Assembly: GCA_900473745.1 (NCBI GenBank)
Contig: UCMW01000005.1
Coordinates: forward strand, 358-64,357
Direction: 5' to 3'
DNA: 64,000 nt
Source: Hyphomicrobiales bacterium
GTDB taxonomy: Bacteria > Pseudomonadota > Alphaproteobacteria > Rhizobiales > Rhizobiaceae
Shown one piece after another: positions 28,074 to 37,734 of this stretch. Both the position numbers and the translations under genes were made by a program. Numbering within the stretch: the stretch's first letter is position 1; each line of letters opens with the position of its first letter. A model generated the notes under the pieces. It saw only the letters and a list, made by a program, of their open reading frames with translations. It was not told the origin of the DNA and made no database searches.

Positions 28074-28264
28074 GCATACTTGCCACGGACTGTGGCAAGA
28101 AAATATCCGAGAGGCAGCCCGTCGCCGGAAAATCCAAGGTTTGGCTTGACGCGCCGGTTCTCACTGACTATAGAACCGCAACTTTCCAATCAGACGCTGT
28201 TGGATTGCCTCGCCGGCATTTGGCCGGAAGCGATGCGATGGCCTAGAAAAACAATAGGTGTACC

Positions 28265-28555
28265 ATGTCCCGCAGTTGCGAATTGACCGGCAAGGGCGTC
28301 CAGTCGGGCAACAACGTGAGCCACGCGAACAACAAGACCAAGCGCCGGTTCCTTCCGAACCTGTGCGACGTCACGCTGATCTCGGACGCTCTGAACCAGC
28401 GCTTCCGCCTGCGCGTTTCGGCTGCTGCCCTGCGCACGGTTGAGCATCGCGGTGGTCTCGACGCGTTCCTGCTCAAGGCTTCCGAAACCGATCTGAGCAT
28501 GCGCGCTCGTCTGCTGCGTCGCCAGATCGTCAAGAAGACCGCTGAAGCCGCTTAA
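28265..28555 (+). CDS. rpmB: 50S ribosomal protein L28
   Basis: The 96-residue protein is L28 of the large ribosomal subunit. It begins [22 protein letters not shown] and contains [10 protein letters not shown] and [24 protein letters not shown], all diagnostic. The length matches alphaproteobacterial L28. No L33 gene is adjacent. A strong hairpin with a T-rich tail closes the gene 26 bases after the stop. Confidence 0.98.
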   Translation: MSRSCELTGKGVQSGNNVSHANNKTKRRFLPNLCDVTLISDALNQRFRLRVSAAALRTVEHRGGLDAFLLKASETDLSMRARLLRRQIVKKTAEAA

Positions 28556-28580
28556 TAGCGTATTTCGGCAAGACATTCGG

Positions 28581-28617
28581 AAGGCTTGGCCGGATCTCCG
28601 GGCAAGCCTTTTCGTTT
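28581..28617 (+). terminator. Intrinsic terminator after rpmB
   Basis: AAGGCTTG (28581-28588) pairs with CAAGCCTT (28603-28610), and five more pairs (CCGGA/TCCGG) extend it inward; TTCGTTT follows. The queuosine transporter gene 90 bases on must then use its own promoter. Confidence 0.82.
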
Positions 28618-28699
28618 GAGATGAGCACGCAGGCGAGACCTGTTGGCACTCCCATTACATCATTGTCCTCCAACTGGTGGCATCACCCAGGATAAAAAA

Positions 28700-29338
28700 A
28701 TGCTGAACAAGCGCTATTTCCTCATCTACAGCCTGCTGATGACGGCCGTCGTCGTTGCATCGAACTTCCTCGTCCAGCACCCGGTCAACGGCGTTCTGGC
28801 AGGCATCAATCTCGCCGATCTCTTGACCTACGGCGCCTTCACCTACCCGATCGCCTTCCTCTTCACCGACCTGACCAACCGTCAGTTCGGCCCTCAGGTT
28901 GCACGCCGCGTGGTGCTTGTCGGCTTCATCGCCGGCGTTCTCCTGTCCATCCTGCTTGCCACGCCACGCATTGCGGTCGCATCGGGCACGGCCTTCCTGG
29001 TTGGCCAGCTGCTCGATATCTCGGTCTTCAACCGCCTGCGCCAGCAGTCCTGGTGGAAGGCGCCGCTGATGGGCTCGCTGATCGGCTCCGTGCTCGACAC
29101 GGTGATTTTCTTCTCGCTCTCCTTCGCGCCTGTCTTTGGCTTCATCGGCCCGAATGACGACTTCGCGATCGCCGCCGCCCCGATCCTCGGCGTGATGTCG
29201 GCTGAAGCACCGCGCTGGATCTCCTGGGCGATCGCCGATTTTGGAGTGAAGATGCTGATCGGCGTGATCATGCTCCTGCCTTACGGCGCCCTGATGAGCG
29301 TTGTACGCCCCATGCCGACGGCCGCACGTTCGGCCTAA
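28700..29338 (+). CDS. Queuosine precursor transporter (VUT/YhhQ family)
   Basis: The 212-residue protein has about six membrane helices and the family block YPIAFLFTDLTNRQFGPQVARRVV near residues 51-74. YhhQ imports 7-cyano-7-deazaguanine or preQ1 for queuosine modification of tRNA. The start at ATG 28700 is preceded by CAGGA and an A-rich run; starting at 28643 would add a non-family extension. PWR segments and a conserved IFFSLSFAPVFGFIG helix support the assignment. It stands alone between two terminators. Confidence 0.9.
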   Translation: MLNKRYFLIYSLLMTAVVVASNFLVQHPVNGVLAGINLADLLTYGAFTYPIAFLFTDLTNRQFGPQVARRVVLVGFIAGVLLSILLATPRIAVASGTAFLVGQLLDISVFNRLRQQSWWKAPLMGSLIGSVLDTVIFFSLSFAPVFGFIGPNDDFAIAAAPILGVMSAEAPRWISWAIADFGVKMLIGVIMLLPYGALMSVVRPMPTAARSA

Positions 29339-29365
29339 CGCAGACATAATCGAAGGAAATCACGG

Positions 29366-29398
29366 ACAGCCTCGGGAAACTGGGGCTGTTTGCTTTTC
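29366..29398 (+). terminator. Intrinsic terminator after the queuosine transporter
   Basis: ACAGCCTC (29366-29373) pairs with GGGGCTGT (29382-29389) with one G-T pair and an eight-base loop; TTGCTTTT follows. It sits between this gene and the convergent phytase-like gene. Confidence 0.78.
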
Positions 29399-29410
29399 GA
29401 GATAAGAAAA

Positions 29411-30412
29411 TCAGTTCTGCGGCGCGAGCCGAAACTCGAGCATCAGCGTCCGCTGCAGGATAGAGTGGTTGTCGTCAGAGACGATGATCAGGCGCACAGA
29501 ACCATCCGCCTCGGGGATCGCGTCGAGGCCTTCCATATTGTCGATCTGCGACCGGTAATTCGCTTCGAACAGGATCTCTCCGTCGACCAGCGCATCCGGC
29601 CGTATGCTGGCGCCGCCGACCCTGCGCAAGCGCATGCCCACGCCTGTCGCGATCGAGAAGCGGCGTTCGAGCAGCAGCAGATCGCCGCCGGGCAGGAAGG
29701 CAGCATCGGTGATCTCGAAGTCGTCGCGTGGGCGCACGCGGAATTCACCGGCAAGCGGCCCGCCGACGATGGCAGCGTAGATGTTGCCGTTTTCGTCGAA
29801 ACTCTTCTCGGTGATCGCAACCAGGGCCCCCTCGACCGGGCTGCCCTTGGGCGCGATGACGAGGGATTCGAAGCCGCCATTGCTGTGCAGGATGTCGAGG
29901 TCGAAGGGAAAGGCGATCGGGGCAGACGGCAGCGCCTTGCCGAGATCGGCGAGCGGCGCATAGGTGACGACACGATGCCGCTGTTCGAAGCCGACAAAGG
30001 CGCGCTCTCCGTCCAGCGCCAGGCTTTCAGCATCGACAAGGTACTTGCTCGGGCTTTCCCGGCCCGACGCATCGAGGAGCGGCGCGAGGCGGACGGCTTC
30101 GAGCCCTGCAAGACGCCCCCCTGCATCCCGCTGAATGCGCCCTTCGATCCAGTAGCCCGTATCGAAGACACCGATGAAGGACTGCGCGTCGCGGAAGCGG
30201 ATCGACGAAAATGCCCCGAACAGGGGTTCCGGCGACGAGAGCTCTATGCCACCGAGGAAGGTAAGGCCTGGCGACAGCGTCGGACTGCCGCCGAGATCGG
30301 TGATCACGTCACTCTCGACGGCGATGGGCAGCGTCTCGCCGGGCAGGATGGTGGCTGGTGTACAGGACCCAAGCGCGACGAGCACCGACAGGGCGCAGGC
30401 GCTCGCCAGCAT
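29411..30412 (-). CDS. Esterase-like (phytase-like) lipoprotein
   Basis: The 333-residue precursor has a lipoprotein signal (lipobox LVALGSC) followed by a beta-propeller-like domain of the esterase-like activity of phytase family. Repeated motifs such as SLALDGERAFVGFEQRHRV, FPFDLDILHSNGGFESLVIA and NYRSQIDNMEGLDAIPEADGS fit that domain. The ATG at 30412 places the signal peptide properly; the longer frame to 30457 overlaps cobT. It lies 14 bases after the cobT stop, so it may be co-transcribed with cobST, although no role in cobalamin synthesis is known. Confidence 0.83.
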   Translation of the reverse strand: MLASACALSVLVALGSCTPATILPGETLPIAVESDVITDLGGSPTLSPGLTFLGGIELSSPEPLFGAFSSIRFRDAQSFIGVFDTGYWIEGRIQRDAGGRLAGLEAVRLAPLLDASGRESPSKYLVDAESLALDGERAFVGFEQRHRVVTYAPLADLGKALPSAPIAFPFDLDILHSNGGFESLVIAPKGSPVEGALVAITEKSFDENGNIYAAIVGGPLAGEFRVRPRDDFEITDAAFLPGGDLLLLERRFSIATGVGMRLRRVGGASIRPDALVDGEILFEANYRSQIDNMEGLDAIPEADGSVRLIIVSDDNHSILQRTLMLEFRLAPQN

Positions 30413-30425
30413 CCGTGCGGATCGC

Positions 30426-32321
30426 TCAGGCACGCAGGCGCGCCCTACCCGACCCACCCGAGGGCTTTTCCTCGAAGAGCGAGGCGAGCTGTTCGGTCAT
30501 CGCGCCCGCCAGTTCGTCGGCGTCTACGATCGTCACGGCGCGGCGATAATAGCGGGTGACGTCGTGGCCGATACCAATAGCCAGAAGCTCGACCGGCGAC
30601 TTGGTCTCGATCTGCTCGATGACGGCGCGCAGATGCCGCTCCAGATAGTTGCCCGGATTGACCGACAGCGTCGAATCGTCGACCGGGGCGCCGTCGGAGA
30701 TCATCATCAAGATCTTGCGCTGCTCGCGACGGCCGATCAGGCGGTTATGCGCCCACATCAGCGCTTCGCCGTCGATGTTTTCCTTGAGCAGGCCTTCGCG
30801 CATCATCAGGCCGAGATTGCGGCGCGACCGGCGCCAGGGGGCGTCCGCCGACTTGTAGATGATGTGACGCAGGTCGTTGAGGCGACCCGGCGCCGGCGGC
30901 TTGCCGCCTGCGAGCCACTTTTCTCTGGACTGACCGCCCTTCCAGGCCTTGGTGGTGAAGCCGAGGATCTCGACTTTGACGCCGCAGCGCTCCAGCGTGC
31001 GGGCGAGGATATCGGCGCAGGAGGCCGCAACCGTGATCGGGCGACCGCGCATCGAACCGGAATTGTCGATGACCAGCGTCACGACCGTGTCGCGGAACTT
31101 GGTGTCCTTCTCCTTCTTGAAGGAGAGCGGCTGCATGGGGTCGATGATCAGACGCGTCAGGCGGGCCGGGTCGAGGTAACCCTCTTCCAGGTCGAAGTCC
31201 CAGGACCGGTTCTGCTGCGCCATCAAGCGGCGCTGCAGGCGGTTCGCTAGCCGGCCGACGGCACCCTGGAGATGGGCGAGCTGCTTGTCGAGGAAGGCGC
31301 GCAACCGGTCGAGCTCGGCCTCGTCGCACAACTCTTCGGCGGTAATTTCCTCGTCGAATTCCTGGGTGAAGATCTTGTAGTCGACTTTCTCGTTGAAATC
31401 GTCGAAGGGGGTCGCCGGACGGCGCATTTCGCCGGGCGTCTCGCTGTCGTCGTCGCCCTCGTCCGACATCTCCTCTTCGGAGATTTCGGCACCATCCATC
31501 TCACCGTCGTCGAGTTGCTCTTGCGAAGCTTCGCTTTCCTCGGCGGGGGCAGATTCCTGGCCAGCCTCGTCCTCGGCGCTCTCCTGGTCCTGCTCGCCGC
31601 TGCGCGGCTGCTCCTCGTCGGTCGACTGGTCGTCTTCGCTTTGCTCCTGGTCGTCACCCATGTCCTCCGCCATGTCCATGGACGAGAGCATGTGGCGGAT
31701 CACGCGGGAGAAGGCCTGCTGGTCTTCGATGACGGTGGAAAGATTGTCGAGATCGGCACCGGCCTTGTCCTCGATGAACGGACGCCAAAGGTCGAGCACC
31801 TTGCCGGCGGACTCCGGGGCCCTCTGACCGGTGAGTTTTTCGCGCACCAGCATGGCCACGGCTTCCTGGATCGGCGCATCTTCCTGGCGGCTGATCGTCG
31901 AGAAATTGGCCTTGGCATATTTCTCTGTGTTCATCGAGTGGATGTTCGAGGCCACACCCGGCATGCGCAGCGAACCAAGCGATTCCACGCGTGCCTGTTC
32001 GACGGCATCGAAGATGGCGCGGGCATCGGTCCCCTGCGGCGCCATGCTGGCATGGACCTTCTGGTCGTGGCAGGCGAGCCGCAGTGCCATGGAATCGCCG
32101 AGACCACGGGTCACGGCGAGTTCATGGGCAGTCGGTCGCTTGGAGATCTCCGGCAGGCGGATGCGCTCACCGGCAAGACCGGGACGCTCGTTGGCGAAGG
32201 CGACCTCGACCTGCGGATCGCCCGCGATCGAGCGGACGCAGCCGGTGATGGCACGGCGCAACGGCTCGGTATCCACACCGCCGCCAGCCTTGGCCTTCGA
32301 ATTGTCGCCGCGCCCTGCCAT
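30426..32321 (-). CDS. cobT: Aerobic cobaltochelatase subunit CobT
   Basis: The 631-residue protein is the VWA-bearing subunit of the CobNST complex that puts cobalt into hydrogenobyrinic acid a,c-diamide in the aerobic B12 route. An N-terminal domain (about 1-210) is followed by an acidic linker (about 215-300, rich in Glu/Asp/Gln) and a C-terminal VWA domain with the metal-site motif [12 protein letters not shown] and the [11 protein letters not shown] segment. The ATG at 32321 is followed by a polar [14 protein letters not shown] start. It lies 12 bases after cobS. CobN is not in the window. Confidence 0.96.
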   Translation of the reverse strand: MAGRGDNSKAKAGGGVDTEPLRRAITGCVRSIAGDPQVEVAFANERPGLAGERIRLPEISKRPTAHELAVTRGLGDSMALRLACHDQKVHASMAPQGTDARAIFDAVEQARVESLGSLRMPGVASNIHSMNTEKYAKANFSTISRQEDAPIQEAVAMLVREKLTGQRAPESAGKVLDLWRPFIEDKAGADLDNLSTVIEDQQAFSRVIRHMLSSMDMAEDMGDDQEQSEDDQSTDEEQPRSGEQDQESAEDEAGQESAPAEESEASQEQLDDGEMDGAEISEEEMSDEGDDDSETPGEMRRPATPFDDFNEKVDYKIFTQEFDEEITAEELCDEAELDRLRAFLDKQLAHLQGAVGRLANRLQRRLMAQQNRSWDFDLEEGYLDPARLTRLIIDPMQPLSFKKEKDTKFRDTVVTLVIDNSGSMRGRPITVAASCADILARTLERCGVKVEILGFTTKAWKGGQSREKWLAGGKPPAPGRLNDLRHIIYKSADAPWRRSRRNLGLMMREGLLKENIDGEALMWAHNRLIGRREQRKILMMISDGAPVDDSTLSVNPGNYLERHLRAVIEQIETKSPVELLAIGIGHDVTRYYRRAVTIVDADELAGAMTEQLASLFEEKPSGGSGRARLRA

Positions 32322-32333
32322 GCTTGTCAGTCC

Positions 32334-33326
32334 TTATGCGCCGAGTACCATATTGGCGGCACTTTCCTTGAGTTCCACGCCGAAGGCGCGCTGATACTGT
32401 TCGGCGACAAGCGTCCGCTCCAGCTCGTCACACTTGTTGAGGAAGGTGACGCGGAAGGCAAAGGCGACATCACCGAAGATCTCGGCATTTTCGGCCCAGG
32501 TGATGACAGTACGCGGGCTCATGACGGTCGACAGATCGCCGTTGACGAAGGCGGCGCGCGTGAGGTCGGCAAGGCGAACCATGCGCGAGACGGTGTCGCG
32601 GCCTTCAGCCGTCGAGCCGAAGCTCTTAACCTTGGCCGAAACGATATCGACTTCCTTGTCATGCGGCAGATAGTTGAGTGTCGTGACGATGGACCAGCGG
32701 TCCATCTGCGCCTGGTTGATCTGCTGCGTGCCGTGATAGAGGCCGGTCGTATCGCCGAGGCCGACCGTGTTGGCGGTCGCGAAGATGCGGAAAGCGGGGT
32801 GAGGACGAATGACGCGGCTCTGGTCGAGCAGGGTCAGGCGGCCAGAGGATTCCAGAACGCGCTGGATGACGAACATGACGTCCGGGCGGCCGGCATCATA
32901 TTCGTCGAAGACGAGCGCGACATTGTGCTGGTAGGCCCAGGGCAGGATGCCGTCCTTGAATTCGGTGATCTGCTTGCCGTCCTTGAGCACGATCGCGTCC
33001 TTGCCGACCAGATCGATACGGCTGACATGGCTGTCGAGGTTGACGCGCACGCAAGGCCAGTTGAGGCGGGCAGCGACCTGCTCGATATGGGTCGACTTGC
33101 CGGTCCCATGGAAGCCGGAGACCATGACGCGACGATTGTGGGCAAAGCCGGCGAGAATGGCGAGCGTGGTTTCACGGTCGAAGAGATAGTCCGGGTCGAG
33201 ATCCGGCACATAGGCATCGCCCTTGGAATAGGCGGGCACCCGGATGTCACTGTCGATACCAAACACTTCGCGCACCGACACGGTGGTGTCGGGGAGATTG
33301 GTAATATCAAGATCAATTTTGCTCAT
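32334..33326 (-). CDS. cobS: Aerobic cobaltochelatase subunit CobS
   Basis: The 330-residue AAA+ ATPase forms the ring that works with CobT and CobN. Walker A (GFHGTGKST) lies at residues 71-79, Walker B in [14 protein letters not shown] near 135-148, and the sensor region [21 protein letters not shown] follows. ATG 33326 gives the family start [12 protein letters not shown]; an in-frame ATG 36 bases earlier is less likely. CobT follows in the same direction. Confidence 0.97.
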   Translation of the reverse strand: MSKIDLDITNLPDTTVSVREVFGIDSDIRVPAYSKGDAYVPDLDPDYLFDRETTLAILAGFAHNRRVMVSGFHGTGKSTHIEQVAARLNWPCVRVNLDSHVSRIDLVGKDAIVLKDGKQITEFKDGILPWAYQHNVALVFDEYDAGRPDVMFVIQRVLESSGRLTLLDQSRVIRPHPAFRIFATANTVGLGDTTGLYHGTQQINQAQMDRWSIVTTLNYLPHDKEVDIVSAKVKSFGSTAEGRDTVSRMVRLADLTRAAFVNGDLSTVMSPRTVITWAENAEIFGDVAFAFRVTFLNKCDELERTLVAEQYQRAFGVELKESAANMVLGA

Positions 33327-33385
33327 CGTTTCTCCATGCCGGGCGCCACCGACCGGCCGCATCTCATCGCTGCTGTGTGTTCGGA

Positions 33386-34012
33386 TTAACAGAAACCGGC
33401 CTGCTTTAACAATTTGTAGGCTTCAATGACAGCGCGAAAACGCTCTTCAGAAGCCCTGTCTCCGCCATTTGCGTCAGGATGGTGTTTTTTTACAAGCTCC
33501 TTGTAGCGGGTCTTGATGTCGGTCGGCGTGGAGCTGACGGTAAGCCCAAGCGTATCAAGCGCTTTCGCCTCCAAGGTCTTCAGTTTTCGGTCCGCTGCCT
33601 GGTAGCGCGAGGCCCCGCCGCGACCCTGCTGAACGAAGCCGAACGGGTCCTTCATGCGCGCCTGTGACGCAGCCGAACCCGAACGTATGGTCGATTGGAT
33701 CGGGCTCGCCTTCGCCGCCTTGTTGACGCCCACAGTCCAGGTGGGGCGATGACCGGTGATCGCCTCCTTCTGATAGCGGGCGATCTCCGTGTCGGAGAGA
33801 CCGGAGAAGTAGTTGTAGCCCTTGTTGTAGTCCTTCACATGCTCGAAGCAGAATAGGAAGAACTGGCCTTCGGCATGGCGACCCACAGGTGCGCGATGGG
33901 CCCCCGGCTTGTCGCAGCCGTCCCATTGGCACACAGGATTGGATGGCTCGGGCTCCGCTGCCCGTTTTCGCCGGGTCCGGATCCCATCGAAGTATTTCGA
34001 GTCGAGTTTCAT
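33386..34012 (-). CDS. J-domain (DnaJ-like) protein with N-terminal Cys/His cluster
   Basis: The 208-residue protein ends in a J domain (about 152-205) with the HPD motif at 178-180, which stimulates Hsp70 ATPase. The N-terminal half carries [15 protein letters not shown] and FCFEH (Cys28, Cys33, Cys55, His58), which could bind zinc, plus a [23 protein letters not shown] block typical of this rhizobial family. ATG 34012 is used; the frame extends to 34348 only because it lies opposite bolA. It diverges from bolA with 102 bases between starts. Its Hsp70 partner and client are unknown. Confidence 0.85.
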   Translation of the reverse strand: MKLDSKYFDGIRTRRKRAAEPEPSNPVCQWDGCDKPGAHRAPVGRHAEGQFFLFCFEHVKDYNKGYNYFSGLSDTEIARYQKEAITGHRPTWTVGVNKAAKASPIQSTIRSGSAASQARMKDPFGFVQQGRGGASRYQAADRKLKTLEAKALDTLGLTVSSTPTDIKTRYKELVKKHHPDANGGDRASEERFRAVIEAYKLLKQAGFC

Positions 34013-34114
34013 GCCGTAATTATGGAGCGTCGGCGGGGGTCGGACAAGAATTGACAAACCGGTTTGTTGCGCGCTTTGTGGGGCGTTTTGCGAAGCAGCA
34101 AGAAGAGGCAGACC

Positions 34115-34396
34115 ATGTCGGTAAAGAGCCGGATCGAAACCCGTCTCAATGAGGCCTTCAGCCCGGAGCGGCTTGTCGTCATCGACGAGAGCCACCACCA
34201 TGCCGGACACCAGCCCGATATCACCGGCACCGGCGAGACCCATATGCGGGTGCGCATCGTCGCGACGGCCTTTGAGGGCATGACACGGCTTGCCCGCCAC
34301 AGGGCCGTGACGGATCTCCTGAAGCCGGAGCTCGATGCAGGCCTGCATGCCCTGGCAATCGAGCTGGCAGCCCCTGGCGAGCCGACGCGCTGGTAA
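34115..34396 (+). CDS. bolA: BolA family protein
   Basis: The 93-residue protein has the BolA fold: SVKSRIETRLNEAFSPERLVVIDESHHHAGHQ at the start and ETHMRVRIVATAFEGMTRLARHRAVTDLLKPEL after it, with His residues that in BolA proteins bind a [2Fe-2S] cluster together with a monothiol glutaredoxin. The ATG at 34115 has an AGAGG ribosome site. BolA proteins link iron-sulfur supply with cell-shape or stress regulation. It is transcribed away from the J-domain gene. Confidence 0.93.
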   Translation: MSVKSRIETRLNEAFSPERLVVIDESHHHAGHQPDITGTGETHMRVRIVATAFEGMTRLARHRAVTDLLKPELDAGLHALAIELAAPGEPTRW

Positions 34397-34407
34397 AAGC
34401 CGGGCTT

Positions 34408-35712
34408 TCAGGCCTGCGGTTCGGCGGCGTCGATCGGGCGGATGCGTAGGCGGGTGATCCGGTTCTTCTCGCGCTTCAGCACGATGAAGCGCTTGCCGTA
34501 GAAGGTGAAGGCCTGGCGCTCCTCGGGAATCGACTTCGATTCGTGAATGACGAGACCGGCAATCGTCGTCGCTTCCTCGTCCGGCAGCAGCCAGTCCATG
34601 GCACGATTGAGATCGCGGATCGGCACTCCGCCATCGACGACGATCGAACCGTCGCTGTCCTGCCGCACACCCTGGATCTCGAGATCGTGTTCATCTGAGA
34701 TGTCCCCGACGATTTCTTCCAGGATATCTTCCAGCGTCACCACGCCCTGCACCTCGCCATACTCGTCGACGACGACGGCAAAATGGGTCTTGCGGCGTAG
34801 GAAGGCGTTGAGCTGGTCCTTGAGATTGGTCGTATCCGGCACGAACCAGGGTTTCTGCGCGATCTTCACGATATCGAGATCCTGCGGCTCGACATTCGGC
34901 TCGGCCAGTGCCCGGATCAGATCCTTGGCATGGATGACGCCGATGATGTTGTCGGTCGCCCCGCGCCAGACCGGCATGCGGGTATAGGGGCTTTCGAGAA
35001 TGCTACGGATGGCGACCTCCGGCGGCTCGTCGGCATTGACGGCCCGCATCGCGGTGCGGTGGATCATGATGTCGGAGACTTCGAGTTCGCCGAGATCGAG
35101 CACGCCACCAAGACGGTCGCGGTCGGCCTTGATCACGGACCCTTCGCGGTGCAGGAGCGCCACGGCGCCGCGCAGCTCTTCATGCGCCGACAACATGGAG
35201 GCCTCGCCGGAAATCGAGACACCAAACAGGCCGAGCAGCTTGCGAACGATCCAGTTGACAAGGCTGGACAGCGGACCGACGACCGCCACATAGGGGCGCA
35301 CGAGTGGCGCCACGAACAGCGCAAAACGTTCGGGAGTCGAGATCGCCCAGCTCTTCGGCAGAACTTCCGAGAAGATGACGAGCAGGACTGTCATCAAAAG
35401 CGTGGCGATGGCGACACCTGAATCTCCGAACAGGCCGAGGAAGAGGCTGGTTGTCAGCGACGAGGCCAGGATGTTGACCAGGTTGTTGCCGATCAGCAGC
35501 GCACCGATCAGCCGATCGCGCCGCTCGATTAGGGAGTTGACCAGTCCGGCACGCCGATCGCCATTGACCTCGAGGCTGTGCATGCGCGCGCGCGAAGTGG
35601 CCGTCAACGCAGTTTCGGAGCCCGAGAAAAACGCAGAAGCACAGATCAAAAGCAGGATGGCGACCAGGGTCAGCCAGTATTCGCCGAGACCGGCAAGGAT
35701 TTGCTCGATCAT
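34408..35712 (-). CDS. HlyC/CorC (CNNM-type) family membrane protein
   Basis: The 434-residue protein has an N-terminal DUF21 membrane domain of four helices (to about residue 170), a pair of CBS domains (about 200-340, including IMIHRTAMRAVNADEPPEVAIR and VVVDEYGEVQGVVTLEDILEEIVGDISDE) and a C-terminal CorC/HlyC domain. Such proteins are cation efflux or transport modulators, often for magnesium or cobalt. The start overlaps the aroB stop by four bases (ATGA), so aroK, aroB and this gene form one transcript. Confidence 0.93.
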   Translation of the reverse strand: MIEQILAGLGEYWLTLVAILLLICASAFFSGSETALTATSRARMHSLEVNGDRRAGLVNSLIERRDRLIGALLIGNNLVNILASSLTTSLFLGLFGDSGVAIATLLMTVLLVIFSEVLPKSWAISTPERFALFVAPLVRPYVAVVGPLSSLVNWIVRKLLGLFGVSISGEASMLSAHEELRGAVALLHREGSVIKADRDRLGGVLDLGELEVSDIMIHRTAMRAVNADEPPEVAIRSILESPYTRMPVWRGATDNIIGVIHAKDLIRALAEPNVEPQDLDIVKIAQKPWFVPDTTNLKDQLNAFLRRKTHFAVVVDEYGEVQGVVTLEDILEEIVGDISDEHDLEIQGVRQDSDGSIVVDGGVPIRDLNRAMDWLLPDEEATTIAGLVIHESKSIPEERQAFTFYGKRFIVLKREKNRITRLRIRPIDAAEPQA

Positions 35713-36836
35713 GATGGACGCATCTCCTCGATGAAACGCTGAACTTCGGAGGCGGGCACGTCGTCGGCGACAAAGGATTCCCCGAGCCCGCGGGTGAGGA
35801 TGAAGGTGAGCTTGCCGCTTTTCACCTTCTTGTCCTGGGCGATGGCATCCATCAGCACGTCCGTCGGCGGCAGTTCGCCGGGGATCTGATCCATACGCGT
35901 GGGCAGGCCGACGGCCTTCAGATGCGCTTCGACACGATCCGCAAGATCGGGGCTTGCAAGGTTCATGCGGGCCGAGAAGCGATGAGCGAGCACCATGCCG
36001 ATCGACACCCCTTCCCCATGCACCAGACGGCTGCTGTCATACTGGGTTGCGGCCTCCAGCGCATGGCCGAAGGTATGGCCGAGATTGAGCAGCGCGCGGC
36101 GACCGTTTTCGCGCTCGTCGGCGGCGACCACGTCGGCCTTGGCCTGACAGGAGACGGCGATGGCCTCGATGCGGGCCGCACCGCCGGCAAAGACCTCGCG
36201 CCAGTTGTTCTCCAGCCATTCGAAAAAGTCCGGTTTATCGATCAGGCCGTATTTCGCGACTTCGGCATAACCGGCGCGAAACTCGCGCTCCGAAAGTGTG
36301 TCGAGCACATCGGTGTCGGCGAGCACGAGGTCGGGCTGGTTGAAGATGCCGATGAGGTTCTTGCCCTGGCGGGCATTGATGCCGGTCTTGCCACCGACGG
36401 AGCTGTCGACCTGCGAGAGCAGCGAGGTGGGGATCTGCACGAAGCGCACGCCACGGCGCACGATGCCGGCGGCAAAGCCGGTCAGGTCGCCGATGACGCC
36501 GCCGCCAAGCGCAATCACCGTGTCATTGCGCTCAATGCGCGCTTCGAGCAGCACGTCGCAGACCTTGGTGAGACAGTCGAAGCTCTTGGTCTTTTCGCCG
36601 GCCGGAAGCGTCACCGAGACCGCCTCGATACCGTCCGTCTGCAGGCTGTCCATCAAACCGTCGAGATAACGCGCGCCGACATTTTCGTCCGTGACGATGG
36701 CGGCACGGCGACCCTTGATGCGGCTCGTGATTTCGCCGCCGGCGCGCGCCATGAGGCCCGGGCCGATAAGGATGTCATAGGATCGCTCGCCCAGCGGCAC
36801 ATGCACCAGGCGTTCCGATGTCTCGACCTTCGTCAT
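35709..36836 (-). CDS. aroB: 3-dehydroquinate synthase
   Basis: The 375-residue NAD- and metal-dependent enzyme cyclises DAHP in the shikimate pathway. The motifs IALGGGVIGDLTGFAAGIVRRGVRFVQIPTSLLSQVDSSVGGKTGIN cannot be mistaken, and NLGHTFGHALEA and HGEGVSIGM carry the metal-binding histidines. It overlaps aroK by four bases upstream and the CNNM gene downstream by four, so expression is coupled. Slightly longer than enteric AroB, as in other rhizobia. Confidence 0.97.
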   Translation of the reverse strand: MTKVETSERLVHVPLGERSYDILIGPGLMARAGGEITSRIKGRRAAIVTDENVGARYLDGLMDSLQTDGIEAVSVTLPAGEKTKSFDCLTKVCDVLLEARIERNDTVIALGGGVIGDLTGFAAGIVRRGVRFVQIPTSLLSQVDSSVGGKTGINARQGKNLIGIFNQPDLVLADTDVLDTLSEREFRAGYAEVAKYGLIDKPDFFEWLENNWREVFAGGAARIEAIAVSCQAKADVVAADERENGRRALLNLGHTFGHALEAATQYDSSRLVHGEGVSIGMVLAHRFSARMNLASPDLADRVEAHLKAVGLPTRMDQIPGELPPTDVLMDAIAQDKKVKSGKLTFILTRGLGESFVADDVPASEVQRFIEEMRPS

Positions 36837-37423
36837 AACGTCTTGTCCTTGCCGATATATTCGATCACCGAGGTCAGAACCTCATTGGCGATGACTTCCT
36901 TGCGCACGTCGCGCGATTGGACGGTGATGTCGGCCAGCCCATAGACGGGATAACGCTTGTCCATCAGGTCCTTCAACGTCTGCTTCGGGTTTTCGGTCTT
37001 CAGAAGCGGGCGATGATCCCGTTTGTTGACCCGCTCCCAAAGCACATCGAGATCCGCATTCAGCCACACGGAAAGACCGCCGCGCTCGATCTGCTTGCGG
37101 GTCTTCTCGTTGATGAAGGCACCGCCTCCGGTCGAGACGACCCGCGGACCCGTCCTCAGCAAACGCTTGATCACGCGCGTTTCGAGCGCCCGGAACTCCT
37201 CCTCGCCGTATGCGGCGAAAAGTTCCGAAATCGACATGCGAGAGACACGCTCGATCTCGGTATCGGTGTCGATGAAAGGCAGACCGAGCTGCTGGGCAAC
37301 GAGCCGGCCGATCGCCGACTTGCCGGCCCCCATCAGGCCGACGAGAACGAGATTGCGTTTGCCGAGCGCCGCCTTGGCGCGCTCACCCAGACTGGGAGCA
37401 AGGTTGAGGATCGTTTCGGTCAT
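36833..37423 (-). CDS. aroK: Shikimate kinase
   Basis: The 196-residue kinase phosphorylates shikimate with ATP. Walker A (GLMGAGKS) lies at residues 29-36, the shikimate-binding DTDTEIE near 52-58, and STGGGAF near 95-101; the lid RDHRPLLKT follows. The family in rhizobia starts T/SETxLxLAPSLGERA, so I use ATG 37423 rather than the two ATGs further upstream in frame. First gene of aroK-aroB-CNNM. Confidence 0.95.
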   Translation of the reverse strand: MTETILNLAPSLGERAKAALGKRNLVLVGLMGAGKSAIGRLVAQQLGLPFIDTDTEIERVSRMSISELFAAYGEEEFRALETRVIKRLLRTGPRVVSTGGGAFINEKTRKQIERGGLSVWLNADLDVLWERVNKRDHRPLLKTENPKQTLKDLMDKRYPVYGLADITVQSRDVRKEVIANEVLTSVIEYIGKDKTL

Positions 37424-37568
37424 CGGCCTGTTCACGACTGTTTCATGACCTATTGACATATAGGAGGCTAGCGTCAAGCCATGGCGACATTTCCGAAGGG
37501 CCTGTCCCGGCCTTGGTAAACTTCATGTTTCGACCTATTTATTCCGATGAAGGACTTAAGGACCGACC

Positions 37569-37721
37569 ATGCCCACACTGTTTCGCTTCCTGTTCATCTG
37601 CGGGACTATCGTCGGCCTCGTCTATGTGACCATGTGGTCTTTCGCGGTCTTCGTCGAGCCGAGGGAGCGGGACGTCACGGTGCGCATACCCTCCGAGCGG
37701 ATCAACCCGGTCGAGCAGTAG
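37569..37721 (+). CDS. 50-residue single-span membrane protein, conserved upstream of xerD
   Basis: This short gene encodes 50 residues with one membrane helix ([20 protein letters not shown]) followed by the charged tail [21 protein letters not shown] recall near-identical tails in small rhizobial proteins just ahead of xerD, which argues that it is real. A GACCGACC stretch rather than a canonical ribosome site precedes the ATG. xerD starts 13 bases after its stop, so the two are likely co-transcribed. The function is unknown. The overlapping 66-residue open frame starting at 37547 is in another frame and does not look like a protein. Confidence 0.75.
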   Translation: MPTLFRFLFICGTIVGLVYVTMWSFAVFVEPRERDVTVRIPSERINPVEQ

Positions 37722-37734
37722 CAGGAACCACCCC

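Noticed and set aside
28556..28699. preQ1 riboswitch ahead of the queuosine precursor transporter
   Set aside because: A small hairpin followed by GATAAAAAAATG recalls preQ1-I, but the UUC loop and the AAAAAACUA tail are not present. A covariance-model scan would settle it.
31272..33389. 705-residue plus-strand frame over cobST
   Set aside because: Shadow of two well-identified minus-strand genes.
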